A stretch of DNA of 64,000 bases, taken from NCBI GenBank assembly GCA_964507045.1, contig CAZDOO010000023.1, positions 1 through 64,000 of the forward strand. Reading direction: 5' to 3'. Source of the stretch: UBA8199 sp964507045 (GTDB lineage Bacteria > Verrucomicrobiota > Verrucomicrobiia > Limisphaerales > UBA8199). A program made the position numbers and the translations under genes. Under the pieces are notes generated by a model, which was not told the origin of the DNA, did not search any database, and saw only the letters and a program-made list of their open reading frames with translations. Below, in pieces: positions 34,871 to 44,775 of the stretch (position 1 is its first letter; every line of letters begins with the position of its first letter).

Positions 34871-37306
34871 ATGAAAGTCACGCTTAACTGGCTTAAACAA
34901 TACGTCGAGTTCGACTGGTCTTCGGCAGAACTCGCCGAGCGGCTGACCATGCTCGGCATTGAGGTCGAGAGCATTCGGAAGCTCGGCGGCGAACTCGACG
35001 GCGTCGTCGTTGCGCAGGTCATTACAAGGGACAAGCATCCCAATGCCGACAAGCTCAGCGTCTGCCGCGTCCACGATGGCAAAGGCGAGCGCCAGATCGT
35101 CTGCGGGGCGCAGAACTTCAAAGCCGGTGACAAGGTGCCCCTGATCCTGCCCGGCGCGAGCTTGCCCGCCAAACCCGGCGAGGCGCCTTTCACGATCAAA
35201 GTCGGCAAGATTCGCGGTGTCGAATCGCACGGCATGATGTGCTCGCCGCAGGAACTTGGCCTGGGCGACACGGTCCAGGGACTGCTCATCCTGCGCGAGG
35301 ATGCCCAGGTGGGGCAGCCCTTTGCCCAATACCTTGGCCAGACCGGCAGCGATGTCGTCTACGACCTGGAGATCACGCCCAACCGGCCTGACCTCAACAG
35401 CGTCATCGGTATCGCGCGCGAGATCAGCGCTTTGACCGGCAACCCTCTGAAGCTGCCCGCGGTGAAGCCGGGTGCGACAGGCGGTCGGGTGGAGGAGTCG
35501 GTGGCGGTGCGGATCGAAGATGCCGAACTGTGCCCGCGCTATACGGCCCGCATGATCCGCGGCGTCAAGATTGCCCCCAGCCCCGATTGGCTCAAGAGCG
35601 CGCTGGAAAAGGTGGGCGTCCGCAGCATCAGCAACGTGGTGGACGTGACCAACTATGTGATGCTGGAAACGGGCCAGCCGTTGCACGCGTTTGATTACCA
35701 CCTGTTGGCGAAGGCGGGCGGAGACTCCTGCCCCACTATCGTCGTCCGCCGCGCCGCCGAGGGCGAGAAGTTCATGACCTTGGACGGCCAGGAGCGCAAT
35801 CTGACCAACCAGATGCTGCTGATCGCCGACAAGACCAAGGCTGTGGCCCTGGCGGGCGTCATGGGCGGCCAGAACAGCGAGATCAACCTTAACACGGTGG
35901 ACGTGCTTATCGAAAGCGCCTGCTTTAAGCCGCAGAATATCCGCGCCACCTCCAAGAAGCTCGAACTGCGCACTGAATCATCCTACCGTTACGAACGGGG
36001 CGCGGACATCGAGATTTGCGACCGGGCCAGCCAGCGGGCGGCACAGTTGATTCTGGAAACGGCGGGCGGCGCTCTCGCCCAGGGCGTTGTGGATGCCTAT
36101 CCCAAGCCGTTTGCGCCGAAGCAAATTACCTTGCGCCACGCCCAAACCGACGCCGTGCTCGGCATCGCGGTTCCTGTGGAGCAGCAAATCGAGTCCTTGC
36201 AGCGGCTGGGGCTGGAAGTCGAAGCGGCGTCCGGCGCCGTGCCGACGGCAACGGTGTTCCGCGTGCCTTCCTTCCGGGTGGACCTGAAGCGCGAGATTGA
36301 TCTCATTGAAGAGGTCGCCCGGCTCTACGGGGTGGACAAGATTCCCGCTACGCCTCCGCGCGGGGCCGTCGGTGCCAACCCTTACGATGCGGTGCACGAC
36401 CAACTCGCCGACGCCCGCTGCCTGCTAACCGGCCTGGGCCTGTTCGAGGCGCAAGGGCAGACACTGATTTCGGACGCTGCGGCCAAGCTAATGGCCGGCG
36501 GAGCCCCAATCCCGCTGTCCAACCCCCTGAGCAGCGACATGAACGTGCTGCGCCCGAGCCTGCTGCCCGGACTGCTTGACGCCCTGCGCCACAACGTCAA
36601 CCACAAGACCTGCGACATCGCCTTATTCGAGGTCGGCCGGGTCTTCATCGGGATCGACGGCCAGCGCCGCGAAGAGCGCCGCGTAGCCATCGCCCTGACC
36701 GGCCAGCGCAACCCGCTCTTCTGGAGTGGGGGCGAGCGCGAGGCGAAGTTCGACCTCTACGATCTTAAGGGTCTGCTGGAGGAATTCCTTGAGCAGTTTG
36801 GTGTGCGCGGGATGAACTACGCACGCCGCGCTGAGCCCACCACGCTCTTCCTGGAATCCGCCGCCATTCAGCTTGGCCGATTCCAGCTTGGCGAGTTCGG
36901 TCAACTGCTGCCGCCCCTGGCCCGGCAATACGACTTGCGCGATGCCGTGCTGCTGGCCGAGCTGAATCTCGACCTGCTGCTGGCGCGCCGCAACCCGGCT
37001 AAGTCATTCCGGCCGCTGCCCGCCTTCCCGGCCATCCGCCGCGACGTGGCGATGATCCTGCCTGAGGCGGCTACCCACGAAGCGATCCTGCAGGTTGTCA
37101 AGCAGGCCAAACCGGCGAACCTGGAGATAGTGGAGCTGTTCGACGTGTTCCGCGGCAAGAATGTCCCCGCCGGCCAGAAGAGCATGGCCTACGCCTTCAC
37201 CTACCGCCACGCCGAGCGGACGCTCACCGACGTCGAAGTCAACGCCGCGCACGAAAAGCTGGTAGTCGAACTTAAGCAGAAGCTGCAGGCCACCGTGCGG
37301 GAGTAA
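34871..37306 (+). CDS. pheT: Phenylalanyl-tRNA synthetase beta subunit
   Basis: The 811-residue protein shows the full bacterial domain order. An N-terminal EMAP/OB tRNA-binding domain (VVAQVITRDKHPNADKLSVC, about 40-150) is followed by the B3/B4 editing region (NVVDVTNYVMLETGQPLHAF). The B5 domain (LGIAVPVEQQIESLQRLGLE), the catalytic-like domain (SNPLSSDMNVLRPSLLPGLL) and the C-terminal anticodon-binding FDX-ACB domain (PAFPAIRRDVAMILPE to the end) complete it. It pairs with PheS. The gene is co-directional with pheS and converges with the phosphoesterase gene. Confidence 0.97.
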   Translation: MKVTLNWLKQYVEFDWSSAELAERLTMLGIEVESIRKLGGELDGVVVAQVITRDKHPNADKLSVCRVHDGKGERQIVCGAQNFKAGDKVPLILPGASLPAKPGEAPFTIKVGKIRGVESHGMMCSPQELGLGDTVQGLLILREDAQVGQPFAQYLGQTGSDVVYDLEITPNRPDLNSVIGIAREISALTGNPLKLPAVKPGATGGRVEESVAVRIEDAELCPRYTARMIRGVKIAPSPDWLKSALEKVGVRSISNVVDVTNYVMLETGQPLHAFDYHLLAKAGGDSCPTIVVRRAAEGEKFMTLDGQERNLTNQMLLIADKTKAVALAGVMGGQNSEINLNTVDVLIESACFKPQNIRATSKKLELRTESSYRYERGADIEICDRASQRAAQLILETAGGALAQGVVDAYPKPFAPKQITLRHAQTDAVLGIAVPVEQQIESLQRLGLEVEAASGAVPTATVFRVPSFRVDLKREIDLIEEVARLYGVDKIPATPPRGAVGANPYDAVHDQLADARCLLTGLGLFEAQGQTLISDAAAKLMAGGAPIPLSNPLSSDMNVLRPSLLPGLLDALRHNVNHKTCDIALFEVGRVFIGIDGQRREERRVAIALTGQRNPLFWSGGEREAKFDLYDLKGLLEEFLEQFGVRGMNYARRAEPTTLFLESAAIQLGRFQLGEFGQLLPPLARQYDLRDAVLLAELNLDLLLARRNPAKSFRPLPAFPAIRRDVAMILPEAATHEAILQVVKQAKPANLEIVELFDVFRGKNVPAGQKSMAYAFTYRHAERTLTDVEVNAAHEKLVVELKQKLQATVRE

Positions 37307-37321
37307 TCTCCCGGCGGCAGC

Positions 37322-39859
37322 TTAGGGCGCATCCGGCGCAATCGGCTGAGTGAAGATCGCCCGGTGAATCGGCGTCGGATACGGCGCGTCCGGCCCTTTG
37401 GCTTCGGCCCAGAGGATGCGGTTCAGAGCGTCCTCGGGCGCGCGGTCATAGTCACGGAAGTCCATCCGCGCGGATTGTTTGGCGCCGGGCGACCGGGCGG
37501 TGTTCTTGGCCTGCAGATCTACCTGGGCCGGGAGCGGGGTGAATGGTGTAGCTAGGGAGACGGTCGTAAAGGAATTGAACATCGGCGTCGCGCCGGCGTC
37601 GTACTGGGTCAGCGGCGGCAACCCCAAGATCAGCTCCATCGTGCGGACCATGCTGGCCGTCGTGTAAAGGGTGCTATCTACGAAGCCCCGCTTGCAATAG
37701 GGACTGATCACCATGCCCGCCGTCCGGTGCGCGTCCACGTGATCCGGGCCGTTCTGGGCGTCGTCCTCGATGACGAAGATAGCCATTTCCTTCCAGAACT
37801 TGCTGCGGGAGGCGGCTTCAACAATCCGCGCGAGGCCGATGTCATTGCTGGCGACGCAGGCGTCGGGCGTGAAGGCGCCGGGGGTGGTGCCGCGGGTGTG
37901 ATTCTCGCCAAGGGACATGATCATGAACTGCGGGAGCGAGCCGGTCTGCTCGGCTTTGTGCAGGTCTTCAATCCAGCCCTTGACCCGGTCCATATCGCGC
38001 CCGCCTGGCCAAGTGCCCCGATTGATCGTGGGCACCAGCCGTGCGCCTTCGCCGTAGCACTTGAAACTGATGCCGTGCCGCTGGCACAGGTCCCACAGAT
38101 ACCCCGCTGACGGAGTATCCATCTCGGTATTGCCGGGCAGGCGGCCATGCCGGGAGTAGGACATGATCCACGAACGCTGTCTGAAATCGGTTGCCATAGC
38201 CGCATCGCACCAGCTATGGCCGTCGGCGCTGACCTCGCCATTGCAATACAGATTGTCGAGCAACACATAATCCCGCGCCAGTTGATGCTGGTTAGGTGTG
38301 ACCCTCTCCCCGTAGATTGTCAGTGTTGGGTCACCGTTGCCGATGGGCTTGCCGGCGGCGTCCTTCATGTCGCCGAAGACCTGGTCGTAGGTCCGGTTCT
38401 CCTTGATGATGTAGAGCACGTGCTTGATGGGGCAGGGTTGGCCGACCTGTTGGGGGATAACGCTTCCGGCGGGGATGGGCGCCCGGTGGAGGGCCTCAGG
38501 AGTATAGGGCGAGTTGCGGCGGACCTGCTCAGTGTAGGCGGCCATTTGCGCCGGATCGGGCCGGCCGATGAAGGACACCGACCCCTCCAGCAGGCTGGCG
38601 ATGTGGTCGTAGGCCGCAGGCCGGGAGCGCTTGCCACGCGTCTTGCCCTGGCTGGGGTAATTGGGGTGGGAAAGCAGCCCTTTGCCGTTGGCGACCCACA
38701 GCGTTTGGTTGTCCGGGCTGACGCATACCGCGCTCGGATACCATCCCACCGGGATGAAGCCGTCCACCACGGAGACCGATTCGCGGTTGTGCCGGGCTTC
38801 TTCGGATAACGCGTTTGAGATATCCACCACCATGACGCTGTTGTTGTCAGCATTGGCGACAAAGAGCGTCTTGCCGTCCGGCGACACCGCCACGCCGTCG
38901 GGCGTGCTGCCTTCCGGTGCCCCGGGATAAAGCGAAGTGGAGATAATCTCCCGCGCCGCCTCCGGCATCCGGCGTTTCAAGTTGGCTTCGGCTTCCGGCC
39001 TTTCCACCTTTTGGGTTTGGAGCACGTGCACGGTATTGTCGCCGCTGCACGCTACGAACATGCGCCCGTCCGGCGCCAGCGCTAGGTCGTTGGGCCGGAG
39101 ACCCACCGGGATGTTGCGCACGCGCCGATTCTGCAGCGTATCCACCACGCTCACGTTCCGGCTGCCCCAATTGCTCACGTAGAGATGCCGCTTGTCCGCC
39201 CCGAAGAGGCACGAATGGGGGAATTCGCCCACGCCCACTACCGTCTCCAGCGCCAGCGTTTGCGCGTTTAGCACCCAGATCTCGTCATTGGCCTCGTTGC
39301 AGACATACACTTTGCCGGTCGCCGGATGCACCGCTATTCCGGCCAGGAACACGGTCACCGCCTTCGGCGACGGTTTGACGAACCCCGCGGGTGTGGCCTT
39401 GCCGTCGGCGTACTTGAACACCTGAATCCGGCCGGAGTCTCCGCCCGACACAAAGATGCGCTTGCCATCCAGGCTGAACGCCAGGCCATTCCAAATCTTC
39501 GCCAGCGGCAGGAACTGTGTGAGTTTCCGCGCCTTGATATCCAGCAGGCTCAGGCCGGTGTCGTTGTAGCCCGCGCTGACTGCCAGCAGCATTTTCTTGT
39601 CCGGCGACACCACTAGCTTCAGGGGCAGATCGCTGATCCGCACATGCTCGCCGGCGGGGGTGACGCCCCAGCCGTTGAACAGCAGGTTCTTGCCGGGCTG
39701 GAGCCCCGCGGCTTCGCGAATCCGTGCGTCTTTGACATCGTCGTCGGGCTTTCGCTCCGGGTGTTGCGCTTGGGCGGCTGCGGGCAGTGCGCTCAGCAGC
39801 GTTAGGGTGGTGACCATGGCGACCAGGCGCCACGCTTGGCATAACACGATATTCATCAT
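37322..39859 (-). CDS. Secreted beta-propeller/phosphoesterase fusion
   Basis: The 845-residue protein has a Sec signal peptide (LVAMVTTLTLLSALPAAAQA). Residues about 60-430 form a YVTN/NHL-type propeller with repeats such as GVAVSPDGKTLFVANADNNS and LALAPDGRMFVACSGDNTV. About 470-790 form an alkaline-phosphatase-superfamily phosphoesterase (phospholipase C / acid phosphatase type): YIIKENRTYDQVFGDM, DNLYCNGEVSADGHSWCDAA, SLGENHTRGTTPGAF, IFVIEDDAQNGPDHVDAHRT. The last segment supplies metal-binding Asp and His. It likely releases phosphate from an extracellular or periplasmic ester. Start ATG 39859 or the next ATG at 39856. Confidence 0.9.
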   Translation of the reverse strand: MMNIVLCQAWRLVAMVTTLTLLSALPAAAQAQHPERKPDDDVKDARIREAAGLQPGKNLLFNGWGVTPAGEHVRISDLPLKLVVSPDKKMLLAVSAGYNDTGLSLLDIKARKLTQFLPLAKIWNGLAFSLDGKRIFVSGGDSGRIQVFKYADGKATPAGFVKPSPKAVTVFLAGIAVHPATGKVYVCNEANDEIWVLNAQTLALETVVGVGEFPHSCLFGADKRHLYVSNWGSRNVSVVDTLQNRRVRNIPVGLRPNDLALAPDGRMFVACSGDNTVHVLQTQKVERPEAEANLKRRMPEAAREIISTSLYPGAPEGSTPDGVAVSPDGKTLFVANADNNSVMVVDISNALSEEARHNRESVSVVDGFIPVGWYPSAVCVSPDNQTLWVANGKGLLSHPNYPSQGKTRGKRSRPAAYDHIASLLEGSVSFIGRPDPAQMAAYTEQVRRNSPYTPEALHRAPIPAGSVIPQQVGQPCPIKHVLYIIKENRTYDQVFGDMKDAAGKPIGNGDPTLTIYGERVTPNQHQLARDYVLLDNLYCNGEVSADGHSWCDAAMATDFRQRSWIMSYSRHGRLPGNTEMDTPSAGYLWDLCQRHGISFKCYGEGARLVPTINRGTWPGGRDMDRVKGWIEDLHKAEQTGSLPQFMIMSLGENHTRGTTPGAFTPDACVASNDIGLARIVEAASRSKFWKEMAIFVIEDDAQNGPDHVDAHRTAGMVISPYCKRGFVDSTLYTTASMVRTMELILGLPPLTQYDAGATPMFNSFTTVSLATPFTPLPAQVDLQAKNTARSPGAKQSARMDFRDYDRAPEDALNRILWAEAKGPDAPYPTPIHRAIFTQPIAPDAP

Positions 39860-40021
39860 CAGTTTCTTACGGGCAAATGTGACCCGAATGCATTCTCGGT
39901 CCGCACGGAATGCCGGGTTCAGACGTCATCGTCGGCCAGCCCATGCCTTATGCGGCAAGAAAGGCGCCGACTTCCGTTAGCGGCTACCCCGGTATAGACG
40001 GTCTGGAGCAAGCCTCGGTTA

Positions 40022-41308
40022 CTACTTAAAATGCTGGTCGGCAAAGTCCAGAAACACGCGCCAATCGGCAGCGGTCATGGAGTGCTTGCCCTCCCGGATA
40101 TAGTACCCCAGGGGCGAGGCGATCAGCTTGCCCAGCGGCGGCCTTTCCCTGGTCGCCAAGCCTGGCGAGCCAAGGAAGCGATACACGGGATCGGCTGCTT
40201 TCAACACCTCGAACTGGCCGGCGGGATTCGCCCATTGGTCCCCTTCCGCCGCCGTGAAGAGCACCGGTCGCGGCGCGCACAGCGCCACCAGCGCGTTCTG
40301 GTCAAACGGCAGCCGCTCGGGCTCATCGTTGAATTCTTTGAACGTGCCGTTAAACCAGTGCGGAAACCTGGTGTTAATGGCCTTGACGGATTCGCCCGTT
40401 CTACCACGGCTCGGGGCGGAGCCGCCGCACCCGGCCTGGTGGGGGAAGGTCATCGCGATGCGCTCATCGAAGGCCGCCGCCAGCAGCGCCGTCTTGCCGT
40501 TGCGCGAATGCCCCAGCGTCGCAATCCGTTTTGCGTCAATGCTCCGGTCGGTGACCAAATAGTCCACGCAGCGGTGGAAGGCCCAGGCCCAGGCGGCAAT
40601 GGTGCCGCGGTTGGTGGGATTGTTGCGGCTGGGATCGTTTCCAGCCAGCCAGGCATACAACCCCAGGCTCGCGTCCGCACGGTCTGGGTCGGCGTCCGCG
40701 TTGCAGAAGGTTGCCAGGGCGTAGCCGCGGCCAATGATCTCCGCCAGCGGCCAGTCCGCGCTTTGAGTGCCACGCGCGGCCTCAGTTGCGGCGCCATTTG
40801 TGCATCCGCGGCAGGTATCTCGCAGCCAGTTGCGCACGAGCGGGATGCGCGGATCGGGAGAAATCGCCTGGTTCCCGCAGAAGTTCAGGGCCAGGAGCAC
40901 CGGCGCGGGCCCGGGCCGCTTGTTGGGTACGACCACCATCAGGTCAATGCGGGGCGCGTTCGGCTCGCCTGGCGCCATGTCCAGCGTCACCAGCCGCAGC
41001 GTCGCCTGGCCGTTCAGGAAATCGCGATGCTCGCCGGTGACCGTGGCATTCATCCGCGCCGGCTTTGGAGGAATGGGCCCATACATGTAGTGGGTGAACA
41101 GCGCCTTCAACTCCGGCCGCCGTCGCTGGAACCACTCCTGCCGCGTTTCCACCCGCTTCCCGTCCAGCTTGATCAGCGGGTCGGGCAGCGCCACTTGCGC
41201 GGGCAGGCTGGCCGTGTCCGGAAAGGCACGCGGCGCCGGAGATTGGCTGGCACAACCACACGCCACCAGCAGCGCCAGCGCGGCGAATCGCGGAAAGATG
41301 TCTTTCAT
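40022..41308 (-). CDS. CE15-like glucuronoyl esterase lipoprotein
   Basis: This 428-residue alpha/beta hydrolase has a lipoprotein signal (MKDIFPRFAALALLVACGC, lipobox LVAC). The nucleophile Ser lies in RIATLGHSRNGKTALLAAAF, matching the S-R-N-G-K pattern of glucuronoyl esterases. PHQAGCGGSAPSR, LPFDQNALVALCAPRPVLF and a late His in IREGKHSMTAADW complete the expected features. CE15 enzymes cleave ester links between lignin and glucuronoxylan, so a plant-cell-wall role is likely. A related acetyl-xylan-type esterase cannot be excluded. Start ATG 41308; divergent from the GDPD gene. Confidence 0.82.
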   Translation of the reverse strand: MKDIFPRFAALALLVACGCASQSPAPRAFPDTASLPAQVALPDPLIKLDGKRVETRQEWFQRRRPELKALFTHYMYGPIPPKPARMNATVTGEHRDFLNGQATLRLVTLDMAPGEPNAPRIDLMVVVPNKRPGPAPVLLALNFCGNQAISPDPRIPLVRNWLRDTCRGCTNGAATEAARGTQSADWPLAEIIGRGYALATFCNADADPDRADASLGLYAWLAGNDPSRNNPTNRGTIAAWAWAFHRCVDYLVTDRSIDAKRIATLGHSRNGKTALLAAAFDERIAMTFPHQAGCGGSAPSRGRTGESVKAINTRFPHWFNGTFKEFNDEPERLPFDQNALVALCAPRPVLFTAAEGDQWANPAGQFEVLKAADPVYRFLGSPGLATRERPPLGKLIASPLGYYIREGKHSMTAADWRVFLDFADQHFK

Positions 41309-41426
41309 AAGCGGTGAAGAAACTACGCGTTGCGTTCATGCCTGTCAGGCAGATTTAAAGGACTGCGGCTTTCCGGCTTGACGAACCGCCGCGCTGGGGC
41401 TGTCTTATGGCGCAACAGTAAAGATT

Positions 41427-42440
41427 ATGATGAAGACCTTGCCAATTGCCCTCCTGTGCGCCTTGGCCCTGCCCCTGGCCGCCCAAACCTCCAAACCCGT
41501 TGTCATTGCGCATCGCGGCGCCAGCGGCTATCTGCCCGAGCACACCCTGGAGGCGAAGGTGCTGGCCCACGCCATGGGCGCGGACTTCCTGGAGCAGGAT
41601 GTCGTGCTCACCAAGGATAACGTGCCCGTCATCATGCACGACATCCAGTTGGAGACGATCAGCGACGTCGCTCAGCGGTTCCCCGACCGCAAGCGGGCCA
41701 ATGGGCACTACTACGCCCTGGATTTCACCCTCGCGGAGATCAAGCAGCTCCACGCCCATGAGCGCACCAACCCGAAAACCGGCAAGGCGGTCTATCCAGA
41801 CCGCTTCCCGCTGGGCCAGTCCTCCTTCCAAATCTCGACGCTGGAAGAGGAACTCCAGCTCATCCAGGGGCTTAACAAGACCTGCCATCGCGTGGCGGGC
41901 ATCTACCCCGAGATCAAGCAGCCGGCCTGGCACCGCAAGGAAGGCCATGACATCAGCCGCATCGTGCTGCCCATCCTGCGGCACTATGGCTACGCGACCA
42001 AACAAGACCCGTGCTGGGTCCAGTGCTTCGAGCCGGACGAGGTGAAACGCATCCGGACTGAGCTGGGCTGGGAGGGGCATCTTCTCCTGCTGCTCTCGGC
42101 GAACCGAAAACACCCCGACGGCACCAGCGCGGAAGCCTGGTTCACGCCCGCGGGCATGGTGGAACTGGCCAAGGTGGCTGACGGCATTGGCCCCGAACTC
42201 AGCGCTATCGTGTCTGGCAAGTCGAAAGCCGATCGCAAGGTTACTGACTTCGTCAAGAACGCGCACGCGGCGAAGCTGACTGTACATCCCTACACTCTGC
42301 GCGCCGACGAATTGCCGAAGTTTGCCGACTCGATGGACGACGCCATGGAAGTGCTTTATACTGAAGCCAAACTGGACGGCTTCTTCACCGACTTCCCCGA
42401 CTTGCCTGTCAAATGGCTCGGCGCGCACGGCCTGCGCTAG
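41427..42440 (+). CDS. Periplasmic glycerophosphodiester phosphodiesterase
   Basis: The 337-residue GlpQ-like TIM-barrel enzyme hydrolyses glycerophosphodiesters to glycerol-3-phosphate and an alcohol. A signal peptide (MMKTLPIALLCALALPLAAQ) is followed by the catalytic HRGASGYLPEHTLEA, metal Glu/Asp in FLEQDVVLTKDNVPVIMHD, and AGIYPEIKQPAWHRKEG. The large insertion with SDVAQRFPDRKRANGHYYAL fits GlpQ rather than UgpQ. It ends 15 bases before the FAD oxidoreductase gene and is probably co-transcribed with it, although the functions are not obviously linked. Confidence 0.93.
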   Translation: MMKTLPIALLCALALPLAAQTSKPVVIAHRGASGYLPEHTLEAKVLAHAMGADFLEQDVVLTKDNVPVIMHDIQLETISDVAQRFPDRKRANGHYYALDFTLAEIKQLHAHERTNPKTGKAVYPDRFPLGQSSFQISTLEEELQLIQGLNKTCHRVAGIYPEIKQPAWHRKEGHDISRIVLPILRHYGYATKQDPCWVQCFEPDEVKRIRTELGWEGHLLLLLSANRKHPDGTSAEAWFTPAGMVELAKVADGIGPELSAIVSGKSKADRKVTDFVKNAHAAKLTVHPYTLRADELPKFADSMDDAMEVLYTEAKLDGFFTDFPDLPVKWLGAHGLR

Positions 42441-42455
42441 GGCTAAGAGCGCCGA

Positions 42456-43850
42456 GTGAGTTTATCCCGGTCATCCTCCTCTCGGAACGCTGCGGTCAAC
42501 CGGCGGATATTCCTCACGCAGCTTGGCGTCATGTCTTACGGCGGGGCGGCGCTCGCCGCGGCTGCTGACCTCAAGGCTTCCCCGGCTGGTAGTAGTCGTC
42601 CCGTTGCCGCCGATGTGCTCGTTGTGGGCGGCGGCACTGCCGGAATGATTGCGGCCATCCAGGCCGCGCGGTTGGGTGCCCGCACCGTGCTCGTGGAGGC
42701 CGGCAGCCAGTTGGGCGGGACGGCGACCACTGCCGGCGTGGATTTCCCCGGCCTGTTCCATGCCTGGGGCCGGCAGATCATTGCGGGCATCGGCTGGGAA
42801 TTGGTCACCGCCACAGTGCAACTCAACAGTGATCGCCTGCCGGACTTCTCCGTGCCCACGGGCCCGCAACACTGGCGCCACCAGGTCCGGCTGTCCGGTG
42901 CGCTCTACGCCGCCTTGGCGGAGGAAGCTTGTCTCCAGGCCGGTGTTCAACTGCGGTATTACGAGTTCCCCCTATCCATTACCTCGGCCCGGGATGGTTG
43001 GAAGGCGCAAGTAGCCGGCAAGGGCACCCGGGTCGAAGTCCGCGCCCGCCAGGTAGTGGACTGCACCGGCAACGCGGCGGTGGTCGGGTTGCTTGGCCTG
43101 CCACGCCAACGCGAGGCGGCAACGCAACCGGGCACGCTGATCTACCGGCTCGCTGGCTATCGGCTGGAAGAGACTGACTTGCCGGCGCTCGACGCCAGGG
43201 CGCGCGAGGCGGTGAAACAGGCCCAATTGCTGGACACCGATTTCAACCGGAACCTGCGCCATTTCCTGGCCAAGGGCGGCGAGAGCGGGATGCATGTGCT
43301 GGAAGCCGATTCCTCCACCTCGGAGACCCACACCCGGACAAACATCCGCGGCCGGCAATCCCTGCTGCGCATGATGCGCTTTCTTAAACCGCTGCCGGGC
43401 TTTGAGAACCTCCGCATCGAGCGGCTCCAGCCCGAAACCGCCGTGCGCGAAACCTATCGAATCGTCGGGGAGACCACGGTGAGCTGCGACGATTACGTCA
43501 CCGGACGCAAATTTCCCGACGCGGTCGCCTATTCGTTCTATCCGATTGATCTCCACGACGAGCGCGGGGTCCGGCCCAAGCCGCTCTCCGAAGGCGTGGT
43601 GCCCACCCTGCCGCTGGGGGCGTTGATTCCGAAGAACAGCCGCAACTTGGTTGTAGCGGGACGTTGCGTCAGCAGTGACCGGCTGGCCAACTCGGCGCTC
43701 CGCGTGCAGGCTTCGTGCATGGCGATGGGTCAGGCCGCGGGTGCCGCCGCCGCGCTCGCCGCCTTGTCCCGCAGCACTCCGGCCCGTGTGCCCCGGGAGC
43801 AACTGCGCCGCACCCTCGTCGAGCACGGGGCAATCGTTCCACCGGCTTGA
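42456..43850 (+). CDS. FAD-dependent oxidoreductase with twin-arginine leader
   Basis: The 464-residue protein carries a Tat-like N-terminus (NRRIFLTQLGVMSYGGAALA) and an FAD-binding Rossmann domain with ADVLVVGGGTAGMIAAIQAA and VLVEAGSQLGGTATTAG. The C-terminal FAD contact NLVVAGRCVSSDRLANSALR and the helix GQAAGAAAALAA are typical of the FAD_oxidored family common in Verrucomicrobia and Planctomycetes. The substrate is unknown. GTG 42456 is the start, with AAGAG about eight bases upstream. A fragment of a different member of this family lies at 56032-56372. Confidence 0.88.
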   Translation: MSLSRSSSSRNAAVNRRIFLTQLGVMSYGGAALAAAADLKASPAGSSRPVAADVLVVGGGTAGMIAAIQAARLGARTVLVEAGSQLGGTATTAGVDFPGLFHAWGRQIIAGIGWELVTATVQLNSDRLPDFSVPTGPQHWRHQVRLSGALYAALAEEACLQAGVQLRYYEFPLSITSARDGWKAQVAGKGTRVEVRARQVVDCTGNAAVVGLLGLPRQREAATQPGTLIYRLAGYRLEETDLPALDARAREAVKQAQLLDTDFNRNLRHFLAKGGESGMHVLEADSSTSETHTRTNIRGRQSLLRMMRFLKPLPGFENLRIERLQPETAVRETYRIVGETTVSCDDYVTGRKFPDAVAYSFYPIDLHDERGVRPKPLSEGVVPTLPLGALIPKNSRNLVVAGRCVSSDRLANSALRVQASCMAMGQAAGAAAALAALSRSTPARVPREQLRRTLVEHGAIVPPA

Positions 43851-44065
43851 GATGCCTGCTGCCCCGCCGGGGCTCGGACCTGGTGTCCCTGCCAGACGAA
43901 GCGGCCCGCTCGCATTCCCGGTGCCCTTCGTCATTCAGGTCTTCGCCCCGGCGCACTGGACTTGCGCACCCCGATCCTGACAACGCAGCCCTCCCAAACT
44001 CGAGCAGCCGGTTTTTTGATCGGCTTGAGAGTTGCACCGATGCCAGCCTTTGGCACAATGGGCTC

Positions 44066-44287
44066 ATGCCGAAGCAGTTGTTGGACGAAGCGTGCGTCAG
44101 CCGTCAGGCGTTTGAGGTGACATCCCTGGCCGAAGCGGAGAAGGCGGACCTGCAATACTGGCGTTCCCGCACCCCCGACGAGCGCCTCGCGGCGCTGGAA
44201 CTGAGCCGGCAGATCGCTTATGGCTACGATCCGACTGCCCGCGGACTTTCGCGATTTTTTGAAGTTGCTGAATTCCCACCGCGTTGA
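44066..44287 (+). CDS. Small partner protein of a nucleotidyltransferase, possible antitoxin
   Basis: The 73-residue protein matches, by memory, a short family with the pattern FEVTSLAEAEKADLQYWRSR, TPDERLAALELSRQIAYGYD and a C-terminal FFEVAE. Such proteins are regularly encoded directly before nucleotidyltransferases of the MNT/AbiEii type. Here the reading frame overlaps the next gene by 68 bases, which is unusually long. ATG 44066 is used. The 215 bases upstream (43851-44065) show no gene. Antitoxin function is inference from context only. Confidence 0.65.
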   Translation: MPKQLLDEACVSRQAFEVTSLAEAEKADLQYWRSRTPDERLAALELSRQIAYGYDPTARGLSRFFEVAEFPPR

Positions 44288-44669
44288 ATACCTCCTGGTG
44301 GGAGGCTATGCGGTGTGCTACCACGGCTACTATCGTACCACCGGGAATATGGATCTATGGGTGGCTGTCCATCCCGAAAACGCCGCCAAACTGGTTCGCC
44401 TTATTCGTGAATTCGGCTTTAACGTGCCGGAGCTTTCCGAGACGCTTTTCCTTCAGAAAGGCCGCATCATTCGGATGGGCCTTGAGCCCGTGCGAATCGA
44501 GATACTGACCGAGATCTCTGGTTGCGACTTCACTGGCTGTTATGCTCAAAAGGTTGAGGCAACGCTGGACGGCGTTCCTGTGAAAATCATCGGCCTCGCC
44601 GACCTCATCAAAAACAAGCTCAAGAGCGGTCGCTTAAAGGATTTGGACGACGCGCGAAAGCTAAGCTGA
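44220..44669 (+). CDS. Nucleotidyltransferase of the MNT/AbiEii-like type
   Basis: The 149-residue protein has a minimal polymerase-beta-like nucleotidyltransferase fold: NSHRVEYLLVGGYAVCYHGY supplies the G-G-Y motif, and RTTGNMDLWVAVHPENA is in the place of the metal-binding D-x-D strand, with a single Asp visible where two are usual. LIRNK-type helix IIGLADLIKNKLKSGRLKDL closes the domain. Related proteins are found in toxin-antitoxin-like pairs that modify tRNA or partner proteins. Loss of one acidic residue (N in TGNMDLW) may weaken catalysis. Overlaps the small partner gene upstream. Confidence 0.8.
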   Translation: MATIRLPADFRDFLKLLNSHRVEYLLVGGYAVCYHGYYRTTGNMDLWVAVHPENAAKLVRLIREFGFNVPELSETLFLQKGRIIRMGLEPVRIEILTEISGCDFTGCYAQKVEATLDGVPVKIIGLADLIKNKLKSGRLKDLDDARKLS

Positions 44670-44775
44670 TTCAGCCCGTCACCCCGGCGCACTGGACTCG
44701 CACCTCCCAGCTCTGACATCCCCGTTCAACTGCGGCTTCCTTCCAGCGATGGCAGCACCGCTTGGGCCAGACGGG

